Positions 24,315 through 34,977 of a DNA stretch of 64,000 nucleotides are shown in pieces. Below the pieces are notes generated by a model that did not search any database, was not told the origin of the DNA, and saw only the letters and a list, made by a program, of their open reading frames with translations. The stretch lies in the NCBI GenBank assembly GCA_963514095.1, contig OY741265.1, positions 24,179,090 through 24,243,089 of the forward strand, in the 5' to 3' direction. Within the stretch, counting starts at the first letter, position 1. Every line of letters begins with the position of its first letter. Source of the DNA: Eutrigla gurnardus (lineage: Eukaryota; Chordata; Actinopteri; Perciformes; Triglidae). Both the position numbers and the translations under genes were made by a program.

Positions 24315-25300
24315 ATTACTGCGGTGGTGGTGGTTACTTCAGGAGCATGATAGGTAGGTCAAGGTTAAAAATGAAGAGGTGGACATTAATGCGTCTCTCC
24401 CCCTCTGTCTCTATCTCTCTCTCCATATCAAACCCATTAACATCTCGAATGATAACCATGACGATAACTTCAGTCTATAACCCGTAATGAGGTGTCTTCC
24501 CACGCCGTAGTAAAGGCTGCTGGGTGAAACCTCTCACCGGGCGCCATCTATCACCCTTTACATTCTGCCCATTCTTATCCCTCACCTTAATGTTACACCA
24601 GGTGTACTCAAAAGCTCTTCATGGGCTCAGTCAGTCAGAGTGCGACGACAAGGACACGCAGTCTTGTAAATGGGAAGCATTAAGGCTGGGCAATATTGGC
24701 AAAGTCAAATATAATGAACATATTGGACCAAATAACTCAAATATGGCTAATGTGACAACATTTTGAGGATGCTTTAAGACTTGCTAAATTGTTGCTGGAG
24801 TTTTTACCTCAAAAAATGTTTCTTTGCCACATGTATTGCTTGTACACTGGTGGCATGCAGACAAGTACTATACTGGAGTATAATATTTTCCAAACATACA
24901 TTTATTGTTTGTTTTACCACCTACGTTTCAGGGTTTGTTTTATTTTTTTTTATGAACTCTCTGCTGCAGTTCAGCATTGTTGTGGTTGTATCTATTTTTT
25001 ATTTTTTTTATTTTGTCTTAAATGAAAAAGCAAGATCTGGCAAAACTACATTTTGATTTATCAACCTTAGACTTTGTCTCCATTTTGGGGCTCAGTAGTT
25101 TTTTCAGGCAATATCCCACTGTTCAGTATTTTATTTTAAGGATCCATATCTCTCTCCCTCTCCATTGTATGTAGAGATGATGAAATAAGGGGGAACTGTA
25201 TGGCATAGGCTTTAAGCCCACAGCATCTGAGTGAGATTTGCTCATCCAGAGTTTCAGTACAGATCCCAGAGGCCTGCACTACTGCTGAGAGTTTTCTGAG
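24314..25300. other. No gene seen
   Basis: AAGGCTGGGCAATATTGGCA at 24,681 resembles the worn end of a common hAT-type fish repeat; otherwise nothing. Confidence 0.4.
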
Positions 25301-25958
25301 ACTGTCAAAACCTTTTGGCTTTCCTGAACATGGTCTCGTATGAAAGACACAGATTCTCATCAGATGGACTGAGCTATCGCTGTCAGCTTCTTGAGCCTTC
25401 TATTTCCAGTCCAACAGGTCGGAGTAGTGCGCTTACACTGCCACAGACTTTAAGCATTGCTATGTGTTACTTTGCTATGGGTATATTTCTGTACGCTGCT
25501 GGTGAAGCAGAGAACCTGCCAACAAACACAGTCTGCAGCGCTGTTCATGCGGAGGCACATGCTCTGACAGAGCTCTTCCATGCTTTTATTGTGTTCCCTG
25601 ACCACTTGCCCATGCAGACCAAAACAGAAGGCTTTTATAACAGGTATTAACCTCTGTGAGTACTTCATCTATGAATAATGTACACTGTTATAGGCGCATA
25701 GTGAACAAAGCCTACTCTTTTCACAGACTTCCCAAGAGTGATCGGTGCTATCGATTGCGACCACATTCCCACCTCCACGCCCGGGTGAGAATGAAGCTAA
25801 TTATGTGAAATTGCTTTGTCATTTCACAGCCCCAATGTTCAGGTAAATCTTTCAGTGGTAATGAGCGATGCACATTTGACAATTTGCAAATATAAATCAA
25901 TACTTTGCCTTATGTTTGAGTTGTTATTTTACTTTGTTTTATCCAATAGATTTTCATT

Positions 25959-25977
25959 ACACACACACACACACACT
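25959..25977. repeat. Short (AC)n
   Basis: About nine AC units immediately left of the LINE fragment. Confidence 0.8.
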
Positions 25978-25989
25978 GTACATTCGGGC

Positions 25990-26260
25990 TAGATAAGTGT
26001 GGTCAGATGGTATCCAAGAGCGACAAGAATCACAACTGAAGAGGTTGAATAACCAGAAGGCAACAGAGCAGATGTCAAGGACAGCTACAGAAGTCCCACA
26101 AGCAAATAGAAACGAAGAGGTCGCACGAAAGTCAGCCACAGGAAAATACCTACAGCGAGTAGGGCAGGTCCTGAAAAGTCAGCTGAATGGTGAGAACTAC
26201 TTTAGATCGGAGCCATCAACACGTACACACTTGAGAAACAAGATGTTTAGGTACGGCGTA
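25990..26260 (+). mobile_element. R4/Dong-like LINE reverse-transcriptase fragment inside the Harbinger relic
   Basis: The frame at 25,997-26,290 includes GKYLQRVGQVLKSQLNGEN. This resembles the (K/E)YL.RVRQVLKSQLNGKN block downstream of the catalytic core in R4/Dong/Rex6-type LINEs. After a frameshift the expected A-I-N-T-Y-T follows (about 26,214). It lies in what would be the second intron of the transposase pseudogene. The clade assignment is from memory of the motif. Confidence 0.45.
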
Positions 26261-27127
26261 CATGGAGCATTCACTCAGCATCTGTGCTGATGTAAAAATA
26301 GAAGACACCTCCATGTGTCTTGCCTTTGTGTTTGTCACTATATCACAAAACCTTCTATTTGAGAAACTATGATATAGCCTACACTATCACTGCCCATGGA
26401 AAGGATAAAGAAAGATACTGATTGTTTGCTTATGAAGGCACATTGCCTGCACAGACAGAGGGTTTTCAGAAAATGCAGTAGCCTGACTAATTAAAGTTCA
26501 ATGGTCAGCACATAATATTCACATGGCACGGATGTCACAGATGGACAACCATTCTCTCCAACTTTGAGGCTAGATTGACTGAAGAATTGATAACCCTAAA
26601 CGCTTTTGCCGGTGACTTGTGATCATCAGTGCGCGATAACAAGAGTTGAGGCTCAGTGGCCTGGCTCAGTCCAACAATCTTCAGGGCATCTGCACTGTAT
26701 GTCGGTATGGCAACTGTACATTGAATATATCTATTTTTTTGTGATACCGATCATGATACAATCACCTGTGACCACTTTGGCCTTGAAGTGGAGGCCACAT
26801 GCTTAGAGTAAAGAAGATATCCCTCTTCCTGCAAAATCAAAGCAATTTACCAGCTTGAGGATAGAGAACACATACAGCAGTTATTATTCATCCCATGTGC
26901 CAACCACCACCAGTATCATTTAAGATAAAACAATAATAGCCAAGTGTCCATACTCTCACCATCTGTGTTTAAATGGCCTCATTGAAAACTGCATAAAATG
27001 TTTTAGAAAAAGACTTAAGTGTGCCCTCAGCGCTCTCTCTGAACATCCTCATCATCAAGAGAAAAATGAGACATGTAAATGGTCCATTTAATCCATGATC
27101 AAGAATTTAAGTATGAAGTAGTTGGGA

Positions 27128-27193
27128 CAGGTTGCTTCACCGTCACCTCTGTATGAGACAGCGGTAACTGTGAAGCAACCTGGTTACCGCTGT
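27128..27193. repeat. Two interleaved perfect inverted repeats (A-B-A'-B')
   Basis: A = CAGGTTGCTTCAC (27,128-27,140) is complementary to A' at 27,170-27,182. B = ACAGCGGTAAC (27,158-27,168) is complementary to B' at 27,183-27,193. Both are perfect, and their order A-B-A'-B' is that of an H-type pseudoknot. A 10-bp direct repeat CTGTATGAGA (27,149-27,158 and 27,190-27,199) overlaps. It could be a template-switch scar; no function is evident. Confidence 0.7.
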
Positions 27194-27199
27194 ATGAGA

Positions 27200-28149
27200 G
27201 CAACACCAATGTCTCCCATCATTTTTTTCCTGTTGGCTGCAAGCATCATTAAATCATTTCATAGTGCTTTTTATAGCGATGTCATCCTACAGCAGAGACT
27301 GATTGAAGCACAAAAGCTTTGTTTTACTTAGAAGATGTGAAAGTATGCCTACGTCCCGCTTTGAATTATCTTTATTTTTAATTTGCTCCCATGTTCTTTT
27401 TATGCCGCTAGTGGGTGAGAGCTGAAAAAATACAACCTAAATTTGTCATAGACGCCATACATAAAACTCCACCTCGAAGCAACACATTGATTTAATTGCA
27501 TACTCAAATGTAATCATGGTCAGATCTACTTGTGTCCAAGATGGGCAGCGATATGACAAGAGAAACAAAACGGCACTCACAGATACGACTATGTCCCATT
27601 ATACGGTGATATAGGATTAAGCCAAAAAATCTAATTTTGGTTTTCAAACTAATGGACAATTTTCGATTTAAACCTTTATTTTTGTTCAGTTTTTCTCTAA
27701 ACAAACTAAAAAGACCAAGGTTACCAAAATAAATTCCCAAGTATAGGCCTATGTGAACAAATCAGTTATATATCAGTTATCACAATAAAAAAAATAAACA
27801 AACAGAACCACTTGGCTGTCATTATTGTGCAAAGATTTCATTTAAATCAAATTGAAAAAAAAAATCTCTTTAGGCCATCCCTAAATAATAATATGTAGTC
27901 TGGGTGAAGAAAGCAGGGATTCAAATGAATGAGTTACTAAATAAGTGCAGTAATAAATCTGTAAGATAGCTAAACTAAAAGTAATTTGGTTTAATAAAGA
28001 TTAAAAATGGTTAACTCAGAGATTAAGACAAATGAATCATAAATGAGTAAATGATTGTAAATGTTTGTAACAGTAAGGTAAACTGTGGAAAAATAGTGAC
28101 TGTGTATTCTTGTTTGTGTAATTTCATTCACTGCGTGTATCTGTCAGTG
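27200..28149. other. No gene seen
   Basis: AT-rich, with short unsupported ORFs. Confidence 0.5.
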
Positions 28150-28350
28150 TCACCTGTTGTGATTGGCCGCGGGTAAGGGAAGAGCCCGGGAGGGGCGGGG
28201 CTTAAGGAGGAGGGGCGGGAAGACGCGAGAGGGAAGAGAGAGGAGAGATAGGACAGTAAATGGAGATCGCAAACTTTTGGAAGTATTCTCGTTAGTTGGT
28301 AAAAGGACGTTTGAGGACATTTTGATGCAACGTCTGTCGGGGCGGTGAAC
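28150..28350. promoter_or_regulatory. GC-box/CCAAT candidate promoter block
   Basis: GATTGGC (inverted CCAAT, about 28,160) is followed by GGGGCGGGGC (about 28,194) and AGGGGCGGGA (about 28,211) and a purine-rich stretch. This is the classical NF-Y plus Sp1 arrangement and stands out from AT-rich surroundings. No exon could be linked to it. It may instead belong to the hAT-type relic just downstream. Confidence 0.3.
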
Positions 28351-28379
28351 GTGATCGTATGTGGCTGACTTTTGCGGGC

Positions 28380-28556
28380 GTTCTGGAAAGTGAGAGAGTC
28401 GGCTACTACGGAGTCCCTTAACTTAAAGCAAAACCAATCTAGAATCGAGTCTAGAACTGTTTTTAAATCGTGATTTTGCGGTTCAGCCATTTCACAAACC
28501 GTAGGAAGGTAAAAATGCAAATTAATCAATTAAATAAAAAAATCGCCCAGCCCTGC
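28380..28556. mobile_element. hAT-type MITE relic
   Basis: Ends AAAAAAATCGCCCAGCCCTG, the standard right end of a common fish hAT-type repeat, preceded by the AATCGAGTCTAGAAC and TTTTAAATCGTGATTTTGCG phrases. The left end is not recognised. Confidence 0.4.
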
Positions 28557-29896
28557 AGTGATATGTCTATAAATAAAAGCCTTTAAAGTCTATAAATGTA
28601 TGCATTCAAACAGTTTTGCAATTTTCTTGGCAGCTTCCTTCCTGCATTTGGCTGCCGCAACTGTAATTATGTGTTTCACTTTTTTGCAATATTTGTTGGT
28701 TTATAAAATATGCCGCTCTGCTGACAGTAGACCTGTCCATGTTTGCAATTGATCGTATGCTGCAAACATTGCCCCCTCATTACCAGATTGGAAAACCTGG
28801 GTTGACTTATTGTTAAGCAGCTTCGTAGGACCTCTTAGTGGGTTCACGTTTGTTAGGATTAGTTAAACCAGGTAGCCCACAGATAGCCTGGGTATATCGA
28901 GCTTGCTTAGTAGTACAGGCCTCAGGTGTGTCCTTATACTGGAAAACTATTTTCCAAGCATGCATTTTTTACATAGACTCCAGTTTATGTTTCTTTTGAA
29001 AGATGATGCTGTGCAAGCTGCCATGCTTTCTCTGTCTAGTCAGTCAACAGGAGAAACCTGAATCCTGCTGTCAAGCGATTCATAAATTAAGTGAAATCAC
29101 TTATATCAAAGCTAACCTCATTCTGTTTTACCTCACTTAGCCCTTCTCACAGATATTGTTGTTCAACCTCTTTGCTATGAGTTGGGAGGAAGCAGCCCAC
29201 GTCTCTAAATGGCGTCATCCTTTCAGGTATGCCGACTGGGTGCAACCCAGTGACCCGTGACGACCTCTTTAGCCTCCAGGAGTCTTCGGTGCAACCAAGC
29301 AGAAGGCTTGAAACAAATAGCCTTAATAGAATTTAAATAGCTGGAATTAAATTATGTAAAGTAAGCAGGACCCCTAACCCAAACCCATCCAGTTGCAAAT
29401 ACCCTCCTGACAATCATGGTACAGTATATTGTGTCTGCAGCATTCACATCACCACAGTAATATCAAAGCTCTTCAGCACACAAAGCTAAACAAAATCTTT
29501 TCTTTTCTATCTTCTTTCTTCTTCAACTTTAATTTGCCCGAATGAAAATGGTCTGATGTAATTGCATCAACTGAAATTGCTTTGGGACCAAACTGTACCT
29601 TTTCATATGATTTTATAATCATCATCAAAGCATGAATACTGGGAACAGTTATGCTATTTACCTAAAACAATTTAAACTCTTACATAGTTACAGCGATATT
29701 CATTTTCTAGTTGTGAGTGAGTTCAAGTCTTTCCCGCTTTAAATGTTTCACCTTTATTCCTGCAAATCCAGAGGAATCAAGAGGAGTTGAATCAGTGTGG
29801 GCCCAAACTCAATCTCTATTCTAACTCAATACATTTTCCGACTAATCAACTGTCCGGCGTAACTTTGTCTGAATGTGTTTGAACAAGAAGCATGCA
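28557..29896. other. No gene seen
   Basis: AT-rich; no coding or repeat signature recognised. Confidence 0.5.
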
Positions 29897-29911
29897 TATG
29901 TGTGTGTGTGA

Positions 29912-29954
<43 letters not shown>
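29897..29954. repeat. Interrupted (TG)n microsatellite
   Basis: TG repeat interrupted once by AGAT and ending in a GGGTGGGTGG run. Confidence 0.95.
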
Positions 29955-29956
<2 letters not shown>

Positions 29957-31600
29957 GAGTGGTCATCAGAGGTCGAGTGATGTCAGCGTCAGTGCTCTCC
30001 CTCCTCGTTGACCCTGTCATGGTGACTGCCATCTAAGTGTCTCCATCCGAGCGATGCTGCTTCGCACACACACATCGACACACAAGGTTCTGACATCTTC
30101 AAGTGCAAGGCCAACCGCACTGTCAGCATCAAGGGCAAGGCCAACAGGATGGGCGACTTCAAGTGTCTTCCCTGAGTCACCATACACAAACCCCACCCAC
30201 ATTCAGCACATTCTCCTCCCAGAAGGTCATGACAGTCCCTCTCCGCTCTCTGGACCGGATTTATTATGAAGTTTTACATGCATTTAAAACTCCTATTCTT
30301 TTAAGAAAAGCACAGTAACACGGGATATTCAACATATTTTTTTCACTTTACAAACCTTACCTGTGCACGTACAGTTTATTTCCATATTATCCATTCAGTG
30401 AAATTCCTGGCTTGTAGCCAGTTTGCTAAATGACTAGCTTATACAGTAGCTAGCTAGCTAGCCTGGTCATGGAGAACAAAGTATATTGAAGTACACATGG
30501 TTGGGCCGTCTTTTCGATCAAGGTGATCAGAGGACTGACGCTGTTGCTCTTGTTAGCAAAATGACCAAAATGCATAGCCCATGTTAACCATCGTCCCTCT
30601 CCGTCCCTGAGTAGCAGTGAGTTAAACTGAATGTCAACATGTGGTCTATCATTGATTGGATTGAAATAGTCACCTCAGCAAACACTTCTATCTATAATCA
30701 CAATGGTAACACGTGAGCTACATTTCATACGTACAGGTACACTGCATAGTTTTAACTGAGCGGTGAAGTCATTATGTATTCCGCTGGATTTATTAAATAC
30801 ACTCAATTCATGACTTTTCATGTATGAACAATACTTCCAATTAAAATACATTACTTTTGAAGTCGTGGTGAGTGACATGAAAAAAGTCCTCAATGTATGA
30901 ACTCTATGTACATGAATCCATAGATTTTGTGACTATTTCAGAACTGCTGTGAGATTGTGTCGACTCAGCAGCGAGTACGAGTACTTCCATTAGCCGTTAG
31001 CCAAACACAACGTCCAGAACAATAAAAGAGAGCAAACTGTTTCCTCCCCCACCGTGTCTCTGGTCGCAGAGTAACGGCTTGCTTACATAAACACAAATAC
31101 TAATATTTTGTACTTCTATTAAACCAAACCTTCCCAATAGGCCCTGGCATTGATGGCGTCTTCAGTTCTGAATGTCTGATCTGACAAAAGATTCAATTGC
31201 GAACAAAGAGCAGAAACAAAGGAAGGATTCATGTATTATTCTACAGCAGCGAGGCAGTATGCCTTCCTGATTTCAGACCTCCGTACTCTGAGAGGCTCAT
31301 CAGTGTCACTGGAGGCAGCAAGCATCAGCGAGCACCAATAGGCACATCAATCAGAGCGGTTGCCATCTCCGTTATCCCACTTAGTTACCACCTGCTTATT
31401 CTCAACCTTAATGCTCCCGTGCTTCAGTTCCATTCGACAGGAAAAAAAATCGGTGTGCTTGTGTGTGGATATTGTGTGGCTAATATAGTCCAATAAAGGA
31501 TTGCTCCATCCCATATTTGCGAAGTTCTTATTTTTATCTCACATCTATTAGCCTACAGGCAGACAGGACTCCACCACGTGCTCCACCACACTGCAGAGTG
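29955..31600. other. No gene seen
   Basis: A 10-bp phrase GCAAGGCCAA occurs twice at 30,106-30,150 and generates overlapping ORFs on both strands. None has a domain. Confidence 0.45.
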
Positions 31601-33140
31601 AGTGTGTGCGCGTTTTTTGCGGGTGATGTATTGAGCCAATCACTGAGTGACGTCTCATACATCACTTTTATTGCGGCGGTTTGGCCCTAACCCTCATGCT
31701 TTTCTGTGTTGCTCAATCTTTTCCACTGTCCATTTTAGGCACAAGCGCCGGCGTTAGAAGATAAATAATAAAGTTTTCATGAGTCTTTCAGATTCTCAGA
31801 GACAAAGAGGGCTCGCCGACGTGCTGGTAGATGGTGTTTATCCCCGATGACAAGATTTACTGTGTCAAACTATTTAAGCTCTGGCTGACACTAGCCTCCT
31901 GACCTCTTGTATCTGTGTACAGGTGGTGGCATTACTCATTTTGGGGAGACATTTTCAGAGAACGCCATGCAGATGTGCCACATGTGCTGAGGTGAAAGCC
32001 GTGAATGATAACGCCGGGGATCAGCTGCCAGGCCTCTCTCTGTCGAATAGTGAGCCGTTTACCTTCTCACCATATTGTGGAAAGTAAACATTTGAATTTG
32101 ACAAACAATAAACTCACATTTTACGCTGAGAGCTCCACTCTTTCTCTTTCAACACTATAACCAAACATGATAAATCCCTAATGTGTGTCATTCCTGGCTC
32201 TAATGAGTTTTAATGGCCCGCTTTTGTCTGGCCAGCCCACATTATTTGGCTCACGCCACACAGCCTTTATTATGCTAAATAAACAGCCACAAGACACCTT
32301 TGTTATTGCTAATGTCATTGAATAAAAGCGCCATTTCACCGCTAATTGTCCTCTCTATAATCTTCTCGCAGATAATTGTTTTTATCACAACTAAATCTGT
32401 CTTGGCTCTCAGTTTATCTGCTGTTTGGCCGCACGGTTGACTTTTGATTTGAGTTTCTCTGAATCCCCAATCGCTCCTCTAAGAAGGCCGATATGAAACG
32501 ACTTGGCTTGGGATCTAAACCTCTCAATAGTAAGTCCTCATCGACGGTTCATTTTCTGCTACAGGATTCCTACTGAGCTCCAATTAACACTAGGGTTCAG
32601 TGATCTTTTTGGATGTTAAACAGTGGGCAATAAATCCCTCACAGGAAATTGCTTCAGAAGTTTAAGTTTGTATTTCTGTAACATAATTGGGTGTTTTGAT
32701 AATACTGAAGGGTCAGCGTTGTGAGGATTTTGAAGGCAACCACCAGATATGTTTTACTATTACTGAGTGCTGATACTTTATGCCAATAGTCATTATAAAT
32801 ATTGGCACACATAATGGCAACACTTAATAGTGTTAGAGTTGTGTCAGTGGCTTGGCTCTCTCACTTTAGATTTTTTAGTTTGTTTCCAGTTCTTTGAATT
32901 TGTCTCTTTTCCATCAGTAAGGCAGTAGCCTTTAGCACATATGACTGATCCCTGTTATTTTGAGAGACCACCACACGGCTCTGTTGGTCACAGCTAACAT
33001 TGACCTGAAGATCCTAGGCACCCACAGCACATCGGGCCAGATGCAGTAAGGTTGCTGCTCGCGATGCCACTCTGCCGCTTGATGCTATGTTGTATGTTAA
33101 TAATTAAGTTTTAACATTCTTTCAGATAAACAGAAAAATC
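31601..33140. other. No gene seen outside the candidate enhancer
   Basis: Low repeat content compared with the rest of the window; no exon recognised. Confidence 0.4.
32080..32470. promoter_or_regulatory. Candidate conserved non-coding element (homeodomain-site rich)
   Basis: Repeat-free and microsatellite-free block with at least eight TAAT/ATTA homeodomain cores between 32,178 and 32,395. Examples are CTAATGAGTTTTAATGG, CTTTATTATGCTAAATAAAC, TTGCTAATGTCATTGAATAA, CGCTAATTGTCC and GATAATTGTTTTTATC. No ORF crosses it. Long vertebrate developmental enhancers look like this, but conservation cannot be tested here. Confidence 0.3.
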
Positions 33141-33152
33141 TGAGCAAAAACA

Positions 33153-33401
33153 GGGGGTTTAGCTCAGGAGGTTGGCTGGCAACCGCAAGATTGCCGGTTC
33201 AATCCCCGGCTCCTCCTAGCTGAGTGCCTGGTGCCCCTGAGCAAGACACCTCACACTAATTGCTCCTGATGAGCTGGCTGTCGCCCTGCGTGGTTGACTC
33301 CGCCGTCAGTGTGTGAATGTGTGAATGAATGGGTGAATGTCAGTCATTGTTGTAAAGCGCTTTGGACAAAAGCGCTACATAAATGAGGCCATTTACCATT
33401 T
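33153..33401 (+). mobile_element. tRNA-derived teleost SINE (second family), full length
   Basis: The head has a good A-box TAGCTCAGGAGG (33,160-33,171) and B-box GGTTCAATCCCC (about 33,196-33,207), so polymerase III promoter elements are intact. The body includes GGTGCCCCTGAGCAAGACAC. The tail GTAAAGCGCTTTGGACAAAA and GCGCTACATAAATGAGGCC is a 3' end shared by many fish SINEs and LINEs. TGAGCAA at 33,141 and again at 33,402 is a likely target duplication. Confidence 0.75.
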
Positions 33402-33409
33402 GAGCAAGA

Positions 33410-34089
33410 CTCAGAGGAGCAGCTTGTCACTTAAAGAAGAATAGCACTGGTCCACCTTAAAGGTCAGTCCACCTTAAGTGTTCCTGAGCCGGAGCAGCCA
33501 GAGTTGTTGCTAATTTCGGAGCTAAGCCCCTTCACTTTAATCATCAGCTGGCTGACAACAAGACACAGGAATTTAGCTTGAGGTAGCTTAAGGAGTTTTA
33601 GCATTTATTCACAGATAAACACACAATGCACTGCTGTGTTCAGGACTGTAATGTTACTGCTGACTGCATACTGACAGATTATAGCAGGCAGACACACAGC
33701 AGACAACTAAAAATGCAACTGAACTGATGTGGTGGAGACTTACTATGGACTGTCTGTCTAATAATGTTGCAGCAGCTTATTAGGCTCAACTGATAAGAGG
33801 TGAACGTCATGTTGCCTTAAGCACAGTATCGGACCCGATGCCTGATTCTGGTGTCTAACACCTATAGCCATGAAGTGCTTTGAGACACTCCTGCTTTCTC
33901 ACTTATCCCACCTGATCTGATCCAAACCCTTATTTTCAGACTGCTACATTCTAAAACCCAAATAAATAACCATCAAACACTCAACAGATGATGTACTGTG
34001 CAGACCGGCATGCTTAGATTTGTTATTTTTCATCTGCAATTCATTCATAACAACAGGCACTGGTAAATAGCAGCAGTGAGACAAAACCA
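33410..34089. other. No gene seen
   Basis: No coding or repeat signature recognised. Confidence 0.45.
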
Positions 34090-34560
34090 GCAGTGAGACA
34101 ATACCTTTTGAAGGTGTATCTGTGTGTGAACCCCTGCACAACAAACACTCAAAGACTCTTCCTCACGTACCTGAAACAGGCCCAGCTCTCACAAAAAATA
34201 CATTTCTGCAGCACTATCGAGAGCACCCTGACTCACCGTGCCAATGAGAGGTATGCCAGCTGCACAGCTGCTGGGCAAGAGGACCGGTATTGTGTGGCTG
34301 AAGGTGGCCCAGTGCACCAGTGTCAGAATGAAACTCCCACACCTGAACAATATCTATGCCAGTAAACTGTGGAAGAGGGCTAGCAGCATTATCAGGGACA
34401 CCACACACCCCAGCACTTTGTTTAAACTGCTGCCTCCCAGCAAAAAGTTCAGGACAATTACATCCGGCTTAAATAGGAACCACGGGTGTCCAGACAGGCG
34501 CCACGAAGAGGTGGAGGAAGTCAATCCTGAGAAGATCCTGTAAATTGCATCCAGTTAAAT
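34090..34560 (+). pseudogene. LINE ORF2 C-terminal relic
   Basis: Two frames carry, in order, blocks typical of the C-terminus of fish LINE ORF2 proteins. These are STIESTLTHRANERYASCTA, then a basic Cys-rich part, then NNIYASKLWKRASSIIRDTT followed by HPSTLFKLLPPSKKFR. They correspond to the usual IES.LT...WYGSCTA and ..A..IIKD..HPSH.LF.LLPSGRRYR blocks. One frameshift separates them. It ends about 80 bp left of the LTR element, which therefore landed just past an older LINE end. Confidence 0.5.
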
Positions 34561-34633
34561 GAAATCTCAGTTACTTCATGGGTGGGTGGTCTCTCTCAAT
34601 GGATGTTCTTCTGATGCTGGATTGATTTAGAAA

Positions 34634-34638
34634 TCCAC
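34634..34638. other. Target-site duplication, left copy
   Basis: TCCAC; matched by TCCAC at 39,437-39,441 directly after the 3' LTR. Five-base duplications are normal for Ty3/gypsy integration. Confidence 0.9.
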
Positions 34639-34875
34639 TGTTGCAGAGTGAATGCATATCACTGCTGCATTAGAGGGCTGCGTCCCGGAACCTTTGTCAG
34701 CGGGCTCGTGTAACCCCGCCCGGGAAAAGTAGGCACACCTGTTGTGTTGCACATGTAATGTTCCGCCTACTGGCCGATGTATGTATGCTGCTCGGAGTGT
34801 GAGTAAACAAAGCAAACACGATAACCGGCGTATGCGTGTATTATTGCTAAGAGAGCAACCACTCAGGTTACTACA
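34639..34875 (+). repeat. 5' LTR
   Basis: Starts TGTTGCAGAG and ends GGTTACTACA (TG...CA termini). Differs from the 3' LTR at two positions only: CACGATAACC against CACGGTAACC, and CGTATGCG against CGTCTGCG. Confidence 0.95.
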
Positions 34876-34876
34876 C

Positions 34877-34889
34877 TGGCGACGAGGAT
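34877..34889 (+). other. Primer binding site, tRNA-Ser type
   Basis: TGGCGACGAGGAT, one base after the LTR, is complementary over 13 nt to the 3' end of vertebrate tRNA-Ser(GCU) including CCA (sequence recalled from family knowledge). It primes minus-strand DNA synthesis. Confidence 0.75.
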
Positions 34890-34977
34890 TAAAAACGCAA
34901 GTCAAGCCGAGGATTTATGCCGAGTAGGTAAAGTTACCGTATGAGTCGAAGAAGAAGTTGGCGCGCAGTTAACAGTA

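Larger units (their letters stand above)
25315..27060 (+). pseudogene. PIF/Harbinger (HARBI1-like) transposase pseudogene
   Basis: Pieces of a HARBI1-type DDE nuclease appear in order. The N-terminal helical part lies at 25,315-25,650 (ISSPTGRSSALTLPQTL, FAMGIFLYAAGEAENL, FIVFPDHLP). The first catalytic-Asp block FPRVIGAIDCDH lies at about 25,728-25,763, then ENEANYV one frame over. The block CAITRVEAQWPGSV is at about 26,627-26,668, and a weak C-terminal LIENCIKCFRKRLKC near 26,981. A GTATTA...TTTTCACAG intron candidate sits at about 25,643-25,727, and a second GTAAAT donor follows N-V-Q at 25,843. Intron retention argues for decay of a DNA transposon, not a retrocopy. Several frameshifts and stops make it non-functional. 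Its terminal repeats are not recognisable. Confidence 0.6.

Noticed and set aside
33153..33235. tRNA gene
   Set aside because: A- and B-boxes are present, but the cloverleaf does not close and the sequence continues into a SINE body and tail.
34627..34905. 92-aa minus-strand ORF repeated at 39,185-39,601
   Set aside because: It is the antisense reading of the two LTRs.
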